In this document: positions 53,971-62,849 of the stretch, piece after piece | How positions within the stretch are numbered: position 1 is the stretch's first letter | Layout of the letters: each line of letters starts with the position of its first letter | Source: Virgibacillus_F flavescens | GTDB taxonomy: Bacteria; Bacillota; Bacilli; Bacillales; Amphibacillaceae | Direction: 5' to 3' | DNA: 64,000 bases | NCBI RefSeq assembly: GCF_050574275.1 | Contig: NZ_CP192260.1 | Span: 3,410,001 to 3,474,000, forward strand | Notes under the pieces: generated by a model | Told to the model about the DNA's origin: nothing | Database searches by the model: none | The model's input: the letters and a program-made list of their open reading frames with translations, nothing else | Position numbers and translations under genes: made by a program

Positions 53971-54507
53971 ATTTTTCTTTAATACGTCTAATAATCCATC
54001 AAGACTTTCCCAGCCATATGCAGTCTCTTGATATGTACCTTCACCAATAGTTGTTTCTTCTTCGCCAACTGGTTTAGCGCCGTATCTTTCATAAAATTTA
54101 CTTGTAGGATTTTGTTTTAATACCCAAACCAGGAGTGAATTATTACCTTTTGTTTTCATATCTTCAGCAAAAACGTTTAATAAATCTGCTCCTAAGCCTA
54201 AACGTTGAAATTCATCTAATAAGTAGATCGTATATATTTCAGTGTCATAATTAAATCGTTTTGTTCGTTCGGGTCCACCATTTATAAAGCCAACTATTTT
54301 TTCTTCATTTTCAATAACATACGTACATTGCTCATCTTTTTGAATCCTTAAAACAGTTTCCCAAAGAGCTAATCTGTTTTCATAGGTGATATTTGTTATA
54401 TCTTTCTCATCCAACAAATCATGATAGGTACTTTTCCAACTGCTGATATGTACATCTGCAATCGCTTCCGCATCTTTATATTCGGCTTTTCTCGTTCTAA
54501 ACATCAT
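53962..54507 (-). CDS. GNAT family N-acetyltransferase
   Basis: Acetyl-CoA-dependent acetyltransferase of 181 residues. Motif A is YLLDEFQRLGLGADLLNVFAEDM (Q/RxxGxG/A for CoA), preceded by IVGFINGGPE, and motif B is WVLKQNPTSKFYERYGAKPVGE. The acceptor is unknown. Two adjacent ATGs (54507, 54504) follow GGGGG and cannot be told apart. Confidence 0.85.
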   Translation of the reverse strand: MMFRTRKAEYKDAEAIADVHISSWKSTYHDLLDEKDITNITYENRLALWETVLRIQKDEQCTYVIENEEKIVGFINGGPERTKRFNYDTEIYTIYLLDEFQRLGLGADLLNVFAEDMKTKGNNSLLVWVLKQNPTSKFYERYGAKPVGEEETTIGEGTYQETAYGWESLDGLLDVLKKNKS

Positions 54508-54551
54508 CTAACCCCCATCAAACTCTTTTGTTAAAATTTTCTGATCATTAA

Positions 54552-54845
54552 TTATATACTTAGGACAAAAACTGCTGCAATCGCACCTATAACAACGAAA
54601 ATGACGTTCAATCCAACATAAGCAAGTACTATAGCAACTAATCCACCAATAATTCCTACATGTGGTTGTTCAGAACGGATGGATAATATCCCAGGAAAGA
54701 TTAATGCCCCGAGTGCAGCGTACGGAATAGCGTTTAACCATCGATTTAACCAATCGGGAAATTGAAGCCGATCAACAATGTACGCTGGTACAATTCTAGG
54801 TATCATGGTAACCAAAGACATTCCAATAATAATTATAAAAATCAT
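54552..54845 (-). CDS. azlD: Branched-chain amino acid transport protein AzlD
   Basis: Small subunit (97 residues, about four helices) of the AzlCD amino-acid exporter. Carries the family segment MIPRIVPAYIVDRLQFPDWLNRWLNAIPYAALGALIFPGIL. Its ATG overlaps the azlC stop by 4 bp (ATGA), so translation is coupled. Confidence 0.9.
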   Translation of the reverse strand: MIFIIIIGMSLVTMIPRIVPAYIVDRLQFPDWLNRWLNAIPYAALGALIFPGILSIRSEQPHVGIIGGLVAIVLAYVGLNVIFVVIGAIAAVFVLSI

Positions 54846-55570
54846 TTTGGATCCTCCTTTAGCAGAAAAATCCCACTAGCCGCTCCAATTACAGTACCAA
54901 ATACTATGGCCCAGCCCTCACTTGTGAACTGGCTGAACAATACGTTAATCAGCATCGCAAAAACAGCAATAATTCCAACACGCATTTGTTTTTTTACGGA
55001 TGGGATCAGTAATCCAATGAACATTGCATATAGTGCTATTCCCATGCTTTGGCTTAATTGAGCAGGAATAATTTCTCCCAGAACTCCACCTAGGAACGAT
55101 CCGGTTACCCATGAAAAGTAGGCAGTTAAAATTAATGAAGTATAAAAGAGGAAACCCTTCTCCATCTTAGCTTCTTCTGTATGTAGCGATGACATGGCGA
55201 AAGTCTCATCAGTCAACCCTAATGATAAAGGAACTTTGTATTTTAGTCCAATACCTTGCAACCTATTCATAAAGGACAAACTCATTACAAAATGGCGGAA
55301 ATTCAAGACAAAAGTAGCAACTATTATTTCCAGTATTCCTGCACTGGCAGCAATCATATTAACTGCCATAAATTGACTTGCACCTGCGAAAACGAAAATA
55401 CTCATACTGGTTAATTCAACTAGACTCATACCTGCTTGTTTAGCCAATACTCCATACGTAACAGCAATAGGTAAATAACCTAGCATGATAGGAAAACCTA
55501 CAGCTATCCCCCTTTGTATCATATGGATTCGAGGGGTCTTTTCTTTTTTATGAATCGTATTTGTGGTCAT
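54842..55570 (-). CDS. azlC: Branched-chain amino acid exporter AzlC
   Basis: Large subunit of 242 residues with about seven to eight helices. Family motifs GIAVGFPIMLGYLPIAVTYGVLAKQAGMSL, FVFAGASQFMAVNMI and GLTDETFAMSS are present. With AzlD it exports branched-chain amino acids or analogues. The start codon is ATG 55570. No azlB-type regulator is adjacent. Confidence 0.92.
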   Translation of the reverse strand: MTTNTIHKKEKTPRIHMIQRGIAVGFPIMLGYLPIAVTYGVLAKQAGMSLVELTSMSIFVFAGASQFMAVNMIAASAGILEIIVATFVLNFRHFVMSLSFMNRLQGIGLKYKVPLSLGLTDETFAMSSLHTEEAKMEKGFLFYTSLILTAYFSWVTGSFLGGVLGEIIPAQLSQSMGIALYAMFIGLLIPSVKKQMRVGIIAVFAMLINVLFSQFTSEGWAIVFGTVIGAASGIFLLKEDPK

Positions 55571-55762
55571 CTTGTATTCCCCCCAATTACTAATTTAAAT
55601 TTATATTTAGTTCTACCATTTTATCATTAAGAAAGCTTTTTTACTTTAAAGAAAACTTGCTCGAAACAATTACGCAGGTTAATACCGTTTCCCACTGCCT
55701 GTACTCTTGTTATATAATGAAGACATATTTGCACATAAAATAACAGACAGGAGTTCTATCGT

Positions 55763-57499
55763 ATGAAGAAACAACAAAAAGACAGTATTAAGCCATTTAT
55801 ATCCCTAATATTATCAACTAATATCCCTAAAGTTGCGTTAACAACTGGTTTAATTATGAGTGTTATCACAACGCTAGTTGGCCTTTCAATACCGTTACTT
55901 ACCAGGGAGTTAGTAGACGGCTTTTCAGCTTCATCTATCAGTATTACTCTCATGATTGTAATTGGTTTAGTATTTATCTTACAAGGGGTCGTCGATGGAT
56001 TCTCCACTTATCTATTGGCTGCAGTAGGTCAGCAGATTGTGGCGAAATTGCGTGAAATTATGTGGGTAAAGCTCATTCGATTGCCTGTTAGTTATTCGGA
56101 TAAGACAGCTAGTGGTGAATCCGTAAGTCGTGTTGTGAACGATACTGGTATCGTTAGGGATTTAATTTCACAACACTTTCCCCAATTCATAACAGGAGTT
56201 ATTTCTATTATAGGTGCGGTCATAATTCTGTTTGTTATGGATTGGAAAATGACATTATTGATGTTAATTTCTGTTCCAGTAACTGTACTTATCATGTTGC
56301 CGCTCGGCAGAAAAATGGCAAAAATTTCCCGAGGCTTGCAAGATGAAACTGCAAACTTCACAAGTAATATTCAACAAACACTTAGCGAAATTCGTTTGAT
56401 GAAGTCATCAACGGCAGAAAAAGTCGAAGATAAAAGAGGAATAACTGGGATTGGAAAATTGCTTGGGTTTGGTTTAAAGGAAGCACGGGTTTTTGCTCTA
56501 ATCGGTCCACTTATCTACCTCATCGTCATGGTAGTAATAGTGGTTATAATTGGTTATGGCGGGATTCGGGTTGCAGAGGGTTCCATGTCAACAGGTTCAC
56601 TTGTAGCATTTTTACTTTACTTATTTCAAATCATTTACCCTATTACATCGTTTGCGATGTTTTTCACCCAATTACAAAAAGCAAAAGGAGCTACAGAACG
56701 TATTATCGATATATTGGAAGTGCCATTGGAAGGCAGTCATGAAGGCAGTGATAAAGATGTAACCAATCTTCCTGTTGTTTTTCGCGACGTTTCTTTTTCT
56801 TATAGTACAGATGAGCCAGTGCTGAAGAATGTATCACTTGAAGCGCAACCAGGGGAAATGATAGCTTTCGCTGGTCCAAGTGGTGGTGGAAAAACAACTA
56901 TATTTGGGTTGATTGAACGATTTTATGAACCAACTAAAGGGGAAATACTGATCGGCAAAACTCCCATAAACACTATATCTTTGGAATCATGGCGCAGTCA
57001 AATAGGCTATGTTTCTCAGGAAAGCGCCATGATGGCTGGGACGATTCGGGAAAATCTTTGTTATGGTTTAAGTGAATCGGAAGAAATACCTGATGAACGT
57101 CTTTGGGAAGTTGCCGAAATGGCATATGCTGACCAGTTTATTAAAACATTTTCAAAAGGGCTGGATACGGAAGTCGGCGAGCGTGGCGTAAAATTATCCG
57201 GTGGTCAAAGACAACGAATTGCTATTGCTAGGGCATTTTTGCGTAATCCTAAAATCCTGATGATGGACGAAGCAACAGCAAGCCTGGACAGTCAATCAGA
57301 AGGTATTGTTCAGCAGGCATTAACAAGGTTGATGGATGGCCGTACTACCTTTGTGATTGCACATCGATTATCTACAATTATCGATGCTGATAAAATAATC
57401 TTTATTGAGTCAGGAAAGGTTACTGGGATCGGGACTCACCAGAACCTCTTACAAACACATACTTTGTATCGTGAATTTGCTGAACAGCAATTGTCATAG
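55763..57499 (+). CDS. ABC exporter half-transporter, BmrA type
   Basis: Fused permease-ATPase of 578 residues that works as a homodimer. Six-helix membrane domain (about 20-310), then ATPase with Walker A GPSGGGKTT, Q-loop YVSQESAMM, signature LSGGQRQRIAIARA, Walker B ILMMDEATASLD and H-loop AHRLSTI. Closest in character to multidrug exporter BmrA. GACAGGAG precedes the ATG. Single gene with its own terminator. Confidence 0.92.
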   Translation: MKKQQKDSIKPFISLILSTNIPKVALTTGLIMSVITTLVGLSIPLLTRELVDGFSASSISITLMIVIGLVFILQGVVDGFSTYLLAAVGQQIVAKLREIMWVKLIRLPVSYSDKTASGESVSRVVNDTGIVRDLISQHFPQFITGVISIIGAVIILFVMDWKMTLLMLISVPVTVLIMLPLGRKMAKISRGLQDETANFTSNIQQTLSEIRLMKSSTAEKVEDKRGITGIGKLLGFGLKEARVFALIGPLIYLIVMVVIVVIIGYGGIRVAEGSMSTGSLVAFLLYLFQIIYPITSFAMFFTQLQKAKGATERIIDILEVPLEGSHEGSDKDVTNLPVVFRDVSFSYSTDEPVLKNVSLEAQPGEMIAFAGPSGGGKTTIFGLIERFYEPTKGEILIGKTPINTISLESWRSQIGYVSQESAMMAGTIRENLCYGLSESEEIPDERLWEVAEMAYADQFIKTFSKGLDTEVGERGVKLSGGQRQRIAIARAFLRNPKILMMDEATASLDSQSEGIVQQALTRLMDGRTTFVIAHRLSTIIDADKIIFIESGKVTGIGTHQNLLQTHTLYREFAEQQLS

Positions 57500-57513
57500 G
57501 ACGGATTATATGT

Positions 57514-57546
57514 AAAAAAATCAGCCCATATTCGGGCTGATTTTTA
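57514..57546. terminator. Bidirectional terminator
   Basis: AAAAATCAGCCC / GGGCTGATTTTT stem between convergent genes. Confidence 0.85.
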
Positions 57547-58314
57547 ATTCATATGAATAATCTTTTCAAGCTTGCGCAAACCCTCAAGCAACCTTGGTGA
57601 TGGTCTGCAATATAAAGATTCTTCCAACACATGTATATTCCCTTTTTTTACAGCGTCCATTTCTTTCCATCCCGGTCTTTTCCTAATTAGCTCCGGACGC
57701 ATCTTTTCTTCCTTCACACCAACCCAAACCATGCATATATGATCTGGATCTTTTTCTCTAATATTTTCCCAGTCTGTTTTCACACTCGCAATTTTTTCGT
57801 CTGCAAAAATGTTTTGTGCTCCTGCTAAGTGACTGATTTCAGTAAGCCAATTTTCCCCTCCAGGAGTAAAAACTGGTTTTGGCCACCACTCCCAATAAAG
57901 GGTTGGCTGATTCGTACTTGTTTTTGCTTTCGAACGAAATTCTTCAACTTCAGCATGAAACATTTCAGCTTTTTTAATTCCTAGGTCAGGACAGTTTAAT
58001 GCCTTACCAACCTCTCTAATATCAGATTCAATTTCAGCTAAAGAATTAGGGTTCAGGATAATATAAGGTAGGTTCATTTCTTTTAATGCCTCAATATTTT
58101 TTTCCATACCCGGAACGCTTAAAGATGCCAAAACAAGGTCAGGTTCAAGCGCTGCAACTTTCACCATATCAATCGATAAGTCAGGTCCTACACGTGGTAA
58201 ATGATTGATTTCTTCGGGCCAATCAGAAAAGTCGTCAACACCTACCAGCAATTCAATTTTTCCTAGGTACTCGACTATTTCAGTATTACTCGGACAAATA
58301 GAAACTACTCGCAT
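57544..58314 (-). CDS. Cytosolic BtuF-like substrate-binding protein
   Basis: A 256-residue protein with the periplasmic-binding fold of the cobalamin/iron type (PF01497): RVVSICPSNTEIVEYLG, LVGVDDFSDWP, ALEPDLVLAS and a C-terminal PSPRLLEGLRKLE. It lacks a signal peptide or lipobox and no ABC permease is near, so it would stay in the cytosol. Such stand-alone versions occur in other Bacillaceae; their role is unclear. AGGAGG precedes the ATG. Confidence 0.82.
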   Translation of the reverse strand: MRVVSICPSNTEIVEYLGKIELLVGVDDFSDWPEEINHLPRVGPDLSIDMVKVAALEPDLVLASLSVPGMEKNIEALKEMNLPYIILNPNSLAEIESDIREVGKALNCPDLGIKKAEMFHAEVEEFRSKAKTSTNQPTLYWEWWPKPVFTPGGENWLTEISHLAGAQNIFADEKIASVKTDWENIREKDPDHICMVWVGVKEEKMRPELIRKRPGWKEMDAVKKGNIHVLEESLYCRPSPRLLEGLRKLEKIIHMN

Positions 58315-58349
58315 GGTGTAACCTCCTACATTTAATGAAATCAGTTATC

Positions 58350-59108
58350 TTACCTTTCTTCACCTTGATCAGTAATTAGCAATGGACCATCTTTAGTAAT
58401 TACAATGGTATGTTCATACTGTGCCGAGCGTCCTCCGTCGACCGTTCGTGCAGTCCAGCTATTGTCGTCCATTTTACTTTTCCAAGTTCCTTCGTTAATC
58501 ATTGGTTCAATAGTAACAACCATTCCCTCTTTCAAACGAACACCCTTATTCGGTAGTCCGAAATGTGGAATATGTGGTTCCTCATGTATTGTTGGTCCAA
58601 TACCGTGACCAGTGAAGTCTCTAACTACAGAGAATCCTTCTCCTTCAGCATAGGATTGAATCGCGTGTCCAATATCTCCAATTCTGCTTCCGTCTTGAGC
58701 TTTTTCAATTCCTTTGTATAATGCTTTCCTGGTAACTTCCATCAACCGCTTGCCCACATGGTCCACATTACCAACTGTATAGGTCCATGCTGAATCCGCT
58801 AATCCGCCATTCAAGTTAACAACCATATCAATTGTTACGATGTCACCGTCAACAAGTTTGTCTTTTCTCGGAAATCCGTGACATATTTCATCGTTAATAG
58901 AGGCACAGATAGCATACGGATAACCGCTAAACCCTTTTTGTTCAGGAGTTGCTCCATGTTTTGCTAAAAACTTTTCAACAAATGTATCGATTTCCATTGT
59001 TGAGATGCCTGGTTTTATCATTTTTCCAATTTCTTTATGGGTTTTAACTAATAACTTCCCAGCCTCTTGCATCATTTCAATTTCCCGTTTGCTTTTTCGT
59101 GTAATCAT
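58350..59108 (-). CDS. map: Methionine aminopeptidase, type I
   Basis: Removes the initiator Met from nascent proteins; di-metal enzyme of 252 residues. Metal ligands appear in IVTIDMVVNLNGGLADSAWT, FTGHGIGPTIHEEP (His) and VVTIEPMINEG and the final Glu in QYEHTIVIT. It is the second, stand-alone type (YflG/MapB-like) rather than the copy in the ribosomal-protein cluster. GAAAGGAAG precedes the ATG. Confidence 0.93.
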   Translation of the reverse strand: MITRKSKREIEMMQEAGKLLVKTHKEIGKMIKPGISTMEIDTFVEKFLAKHGATPEQKGFSGYPYAICASINDEICHGFPRKDKLVDGDIVTIDMVVNLNGGLADSAWTYTVGNVDHVGKRLMEVTRKALYKGIEKAQDGSRIGDIGHAIQSYAEGEGFSVVRDFTGHGIGPTIHEEPHIPHFGLPNKGVRLKEGMVVTIEPMINEGTWKSKMDDNSWTARTVDGGRSAQYEHTIVITKDGPLLITDQGEER

Positions 59109-59190
59109 TATTTTCTTCCTTTCACTATAGACATATCTTTATTATTACAACTTTCGTAGACTGAAATAAGTAGGTACTACCTGTAATCAC

Positions 59191-59650
59191 TTGTTGTAGT
59201 TGGCGCAAAACCTATATACTGCGAAGTATTTTTATTACCAAGTAATGTTCTAAAGCCGCCGTCCAGGATCGCTGCGGGCGGATGCTTTCCGCGGGCACGG
59301 CTTCAGTCTCCTCGAGAACCCCACTCTGCGGGGCCTTCAGACTCGTGCTGTTCCCGCTGGAGTCACCGCCCTCCGCTCACCAGGACTGGTAAAGCTTTTA
59401 CGTCTAAGGGAGGCAGTTAATAAATCTGCGACATCCATATTTTGTCTAGAGATTGTAGCGAATAGCAGTCGACTCCTGCGAGAGGACAGGCATAGGTGAG
59501 ACCCCGGAGTGCGACAGCACGAGGAGGCTCACCAGCCGCCCTAAGGTGCGCGACTGCCATCAGCGGAAATCTCGTTGCTGATACATTACAGTTTTTCCCG
59601 GTGAAGTATGTTACGTCGCAGTTTATATCAAATACGACAAAGTAACTAGC
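59191..59650. repeat. Composite GC-rich repeat C (uninterrupted)
   Basis: Same layout as composite A but without the IS. Left end with GTAGTTG...ACTGCGAAGTA; first module about 59255-59395 (CCGCGG...CTGGAGTC, with GCACG/CGTGC and AGTCT/AGACT stems); second module 59449-59575 with AGCAGTCG/CGACTGCC arms and GGTGAG/CTCACC; right end with ACGTCGCAGT and ATACGAC. The space 59651-59855 has no gene that I can see. Confidence 0.8.
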
Positions 59651-59855
59651 ATCACGTTTTGTGAAAAGTATTCGTTATTCGTATCAAGTATTCTATTCTT
59701 AGTGCTACAAGTACTACCGTTTATTGATTCATTATGATTATTTTTGTGCGAAAGTTGAGTTACTATATAAGAAAACTGATTAAAAAAATTCTGCACCCAT
59801 TAGTTTATCATATAGGATAAAATCGTACCATTGGCATCACTTTTCTAGACATAAG

Positions 59856-59891
59856 AAAAACATGCACAGGATGCGTCCCGTGCATGTTTTA
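59856..59891 (-). terminator. Terminator after the YjcZ-type gene
   Basis: AAAACATGCACAGG / CCGTGCATGTTTT stem followed on the minus strand by TTCTT. Confidence 0.7.
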
Positions 59892-59901
59892 CAAAATAAT
59901 G

Positions 59902-60012
59902 TTAATAGCCGTATCCGCCACCTGTATATGCAGTACCAATGATTACTAACAGAATAAACAACACCACTAATAAAGCAAAGTTTAAGCCGCGTCCGCCTTC
60001 TTCATAACCCAT
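59902..60012 (-). CDS. YjcZ-type sporulation peptide
   Basis: A 36-residue peptide reading MGYEEGGRGLNFALLVVLFILLVIIGTAYTGGGYGY on its full length in short: Gly/Tyr-rich ends around one hydrophobic helix (FALLVVLFILLVII). AAGGAGGGG is 7 bp before the ATG. This is the organisation of the YjcZ/sporulation small-membrane-protein family, which is expressed in sporulating Bacillaceae. Exact function unknown. Confidence 0.82.
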   Translation of the reverse strand: MGYEEGGRGLNFALLVVLFILLVIIGTAYTGGGYGY

Positions 60013-60102
60013 TAAATTCCCCTCCTTATTTTAAGCATATGATAATCTATGCGGAGGTTTAAAATTGGGAAGGGCGAATAACCCGATAAGTATGTGTATT
60101 AC

Positions 60103-60861
60103 CTAGAAATAATCTTTGACATTATAAATTTTTCCGTTTTCAATACTTCCTTCATCTGTGAGTATATCCACCAGTATGCCTCCAACTAAATCCGTATCTT
60201 TTAAATCATTATTCTTTTTAAATTCCTTGAATTTCTCTACATCTAAAAAAGACTGCTGTGATGTAGAGCGAATTTTATCCTGCATTCCAGTATCCATAAT
60301 ACCTGGACTAAATGCTATTACTTTGTGACCTGTCTTTAACTCCTTCTGCTCAAGGGCCACAGTTTCTGTATAGCGGTTCATGCTTGCCTTCGAACTGCAG
60401 TAGGCGCTCCAACCATAGACTGGCCGTTCTGCAGCACCAGACGTTATTGTAACGCCAACCATTGATACGTCTTTCTCTGTTGCTTCCTTTAAAAACAGAT
60501 TAGTCAATACCATTGGGGCAACTGTATTCACTTGCATATGGTATGCAAGTTCATGGTTATCAATATTCATGGATGGGTTAATTGGGTCTAAGACCGCAGC
60601 ATTATTTACTAAATATAAAGTAGTCAGCTTCTCAGTAAAAACTTCAGTGCTTATTTTTTTGAATGTATTTTCTATTTCAGTAACGTCACTTAAATCACAA
60701 GAATAGTGTGTAAAGGATACATTATTCGATTCAGCAAGTTGGTCTAACTTTGCAGAACGTGTACGCGAAATACCTATTACATGAATTCCTGACTCCAAAA
60801 TATATTTAGCGATTGATTCACCAAGTCCTCTTGAAACTCCTGTTATAACTGCATACTTCAT
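60103..60861 (-). CDS. yueD: Short-chain dehydrogenase, YueD-like
   Basis: NADPH-dependent SDR of 252 residues with the cofactor motif TGVSRGLG, NNAAV, and the catalytic Ser...Tyr-x-x-x-Lys in TSGAAERPVYGWSAYCSSK. Most like B. subtilis YueD, an (S)-benzoin-forming benzil reductase; the physiological substrate is unknown. AGAGGGGG precedes the ATG. Confidence 0.85.
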   Translation of the reverse strand: MKYAVITGVSRGLGESIAKYILESGIHVIGISRTRSAKLDQLAESNNVSFTHYSCDLSDVTEIENTFKKISTEVFTEKLTTLYLVNNAAVLDPINPSMNIDNHELAYHMQVNTVAPMVLTNLFLKEATEKDVSMVGVTITSGAAERPVYGWSAYCSSKASMNRYTETVALEQKELKTGHKVIAFSPGIMDTGMQDKIRSTSQQSFLDVEKFKEFKKNNDLKDTDLVGGILVDILTDEGSIENGKIYNVKDYF

Positions 60862-60965
60862 GTCATATCCCCCTCTGATGTCGCTATCTATTATTACCCT
60901 ATTCCACTCGAATAAAAACCTGAATAACTTCCTCGCAATTAATGCACAACGAGGAAGTTACTAGT

Positions 60966-62333
60966 TTATTTTCCAACTTCTTTCCAGTAATGAACTAGAG
61001 TTACCATTCCTTTATCAAAGCTATCCAATGGGAAGCTTTCGTTAGGAGAATGCAAACGGTCATCTGGAGTTCCAAAACCTAAGAGAACAATAGGAATGTT
61101 ATACACGTCCTCAATCCACTCTACAACAGGGATAGATCCTCCCATGCGCACGTAAATGGTTTCTTTTCCAAATGCTTTACTATAGCTTTTTGCAGCTTTT
61201 TGAATAAGCGGATGATTTGGCTCAACTTTATATGCTTTTGCCGACAGCTTTTCCTTTACGACCTCGACAGTTACACCAGATGGAGCTACTTTTTTAACAT
61301 GCTCCTCGAGTAATGCCTGGATTTTTTGTGGATCTTGCCCAGGAACGAGACGGCTGGTAATTTTAGCCGTAGCTGATGATGGAATAATTGTCTTCGTACC
61401 TTCCCCTTGATAGCCTCCATATATTCCATTTATTTCGAAAGTAGGTCTTGCCATTGTATGTTCTTTTGCAGTATATCCTTTCTCAGACGCTGTTTCTTGC
61501 ACCCCGGCAGCTTCCTGATAATCTTCGCCTTTCACTTCTGCAATTAGTTTCCGCTCGTCATCAGTCAATGGTTCTACATCATCATAAAATCCATCTACGG
61601 TAATTACTTCATCGACATTTTTCATTGATGCCAAAATATGGTTTATGGCCATGATAGGATTTCGAATTGCTCCACCATACATGCCAGAATGTAAATCATG
61701 ATCCGGTCCAGTAACGTTAATTTCAATTCCTGTAAATCCTTTTAATCCATACAAAATAGTCGGTTGATTTTTAGCCACCATTCCAGAATCTGAAATTACA
61801 GCGAAATCAGCTGAAAATTTATCACTTTCTTCATGCAGAATACGATATAAATTTTCACTTCCTATTTCTTCTTCCCCTTCGATACAAACCTTTACATTAA
61901 CAGGCAATTTACCTTCTGTTTTCATATAGGCTTCAAAAACGGCAAGATGCATGAAAACCTGCCCTTTATCATCACTGGATCCACGTGCATATAAGCGGCC
62001 ATTTCTTATCTCTGGCTTGAATGGCTCGCTGTCCCAAAGATCAATTGGGTCAACAGGTTGTACATCATAATGGCCATACAGTAAAACGGTTGGCGCATCC
62101 GGTCCTGCTTCATTATATTCTGCATACACAAGAGGATGTCCCCCAGTTTCCATTTTTTCAATCTTTTCAAACTGGAGATCCTTCAGGAAGTTTACTACGT
62201 AGTCTGCAGCTTCGTTGATATCTTTCTTATGTACACTAGCCGCACTTACACTAGGTATGGATAAGAATTGGTTTAATCTCTCCAAAAGCTCTGCTCTATT
62301 GTTCGTAAGATAAGATAATACTTTTTCACTCAT
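60966..62333 (-). CDS. M20 family dipeptidase
   Basis: Zinc dipeptidase (PepV/CNDP-like) of about 455 residues. Metal site blocks: VLLYGHYDVQPVDP, ARGSSDDKGQVFMH, CIEGEEEIGSENL, VISDSG and C-terminal LGFGTPDDRLHSPNE. A lid/dimerisation domain is inserted in the middle. GGAGGAATGA precedes two adjacent ATGs (62336 and 62333); spacing favours the second. Single gene, cytosolic peptide use. Confidence 0.92.
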   Translation of the reverse strand: MSEKVLSYLTNNRAELLERLNQFLSIPSVSAASVHKKDINEAADYVVNFLKDLQFEKIEKMETGGHPLVYAEYNEAGPDAPTVLLYGHYDVQPVDPIDLWDSEPFKPEIRNGRLYARGSSDDKGQVFMHLAVFEAYMKTEGKLPVNVKVCIEGEEEIGSENLYRILHEESDKFSADFAVISDSGMVAKNQPTILYGLKGFTGIEINVTGPDHDLHSGMYGGAIRNPIMAINHILASMKNVDEVITVDGFYDDVEPLTDDERKLIAEVKGEDYQEAAGVQETASEKGYTAKEHTMARPTFEINGIYGGYQGEGTKTIIPSSATAKITSRLVPGQDPQKIQALLEEHVKKVAPSGVTVEVVKEKLSAKAYKVEPNHPLIQKAAKSYSKAFGKETIYVRMGGSIPVVEWIEDVYNIPIVLLGFGTPDDRLHSPNESFPLDSFDKGMVTLVHYWKEVGK

Positions 62334-62544
62334 CATTCATTCCTCCAATTGTTTTATTCTCCATTTTAGCATACTCGAACGAAATTGTTGCTTTGACTGC
62401 ATTTAAAAACTTAGTTGTTAGCGGGGTCTCTCATAAATGAATGCTAATAAACAAAGTGTTTTATCTAGTGAAAAATAAGTAATTTGGCCATAGCATTAGC
62501 ATCTAAGACGCTAAACTCCCTCAGTTAGATTCTGTTTACTCATA

Positions 62545-62765
62545 AATACTGCGATATGACAGCAAAGAGATTGGAGCGGATTTAAAAGATCCACACTCGA
62601 TAGCTATATCTCTTTCAGCATGCATTAGTTGAAAGAAAATAAATATTTTGTAAACCGCTTCACCAGTCCTGGAGAGCGGAGGGCGGTGACTCCTGCAAGA
62701 ACAGCACGAGCTGAAGCCGCGTTCTAAGGTGCAGTATTTTAACGGAACGATGCCAGAACTTCTTC
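62545..62765. repeat. Degenerate composite repeat D
   Basis: A worn inverted relative of composites A-C: ACTGCGATATGACAGCAA at the left, the GAGATTGGAGCGGA joint with the type II core missing, and the type I module reduced to CACCAGTCCTGG...GACTCCTGCAAG...GAGCTGAAGCC. The remaining space from 62337 to 62545 and 62811 to 62849 has nothing I can identify. Confidence 0.65.
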
Positions 62766-62770
62766 AGAAC

Positions 62771-62810
62771 AAATAATCCGAACGAAACCAAAAGGTTCGT
62801 TCGGATTATG
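62771..62810 (-). terminator. Terminator after the cystathionine lyase gene
   Basis: ATAATCCGAACGAA / TTCGTTCGGATTAT stem; same arm as the hairpins at 18731 and 40348. Confidence 0.75.
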
Positions 62811-62849
62811 CAATAGATAATATACGTTTGTCCCTGTCACTGCTTCAAG

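Noticed and set aside
53962..54507. GNAT gene as an aminoglycoside or other named resistance acetyltransferase.
   Set aside because: Only general GNAT motifs are visible; nothing specific to a drug acceptor.
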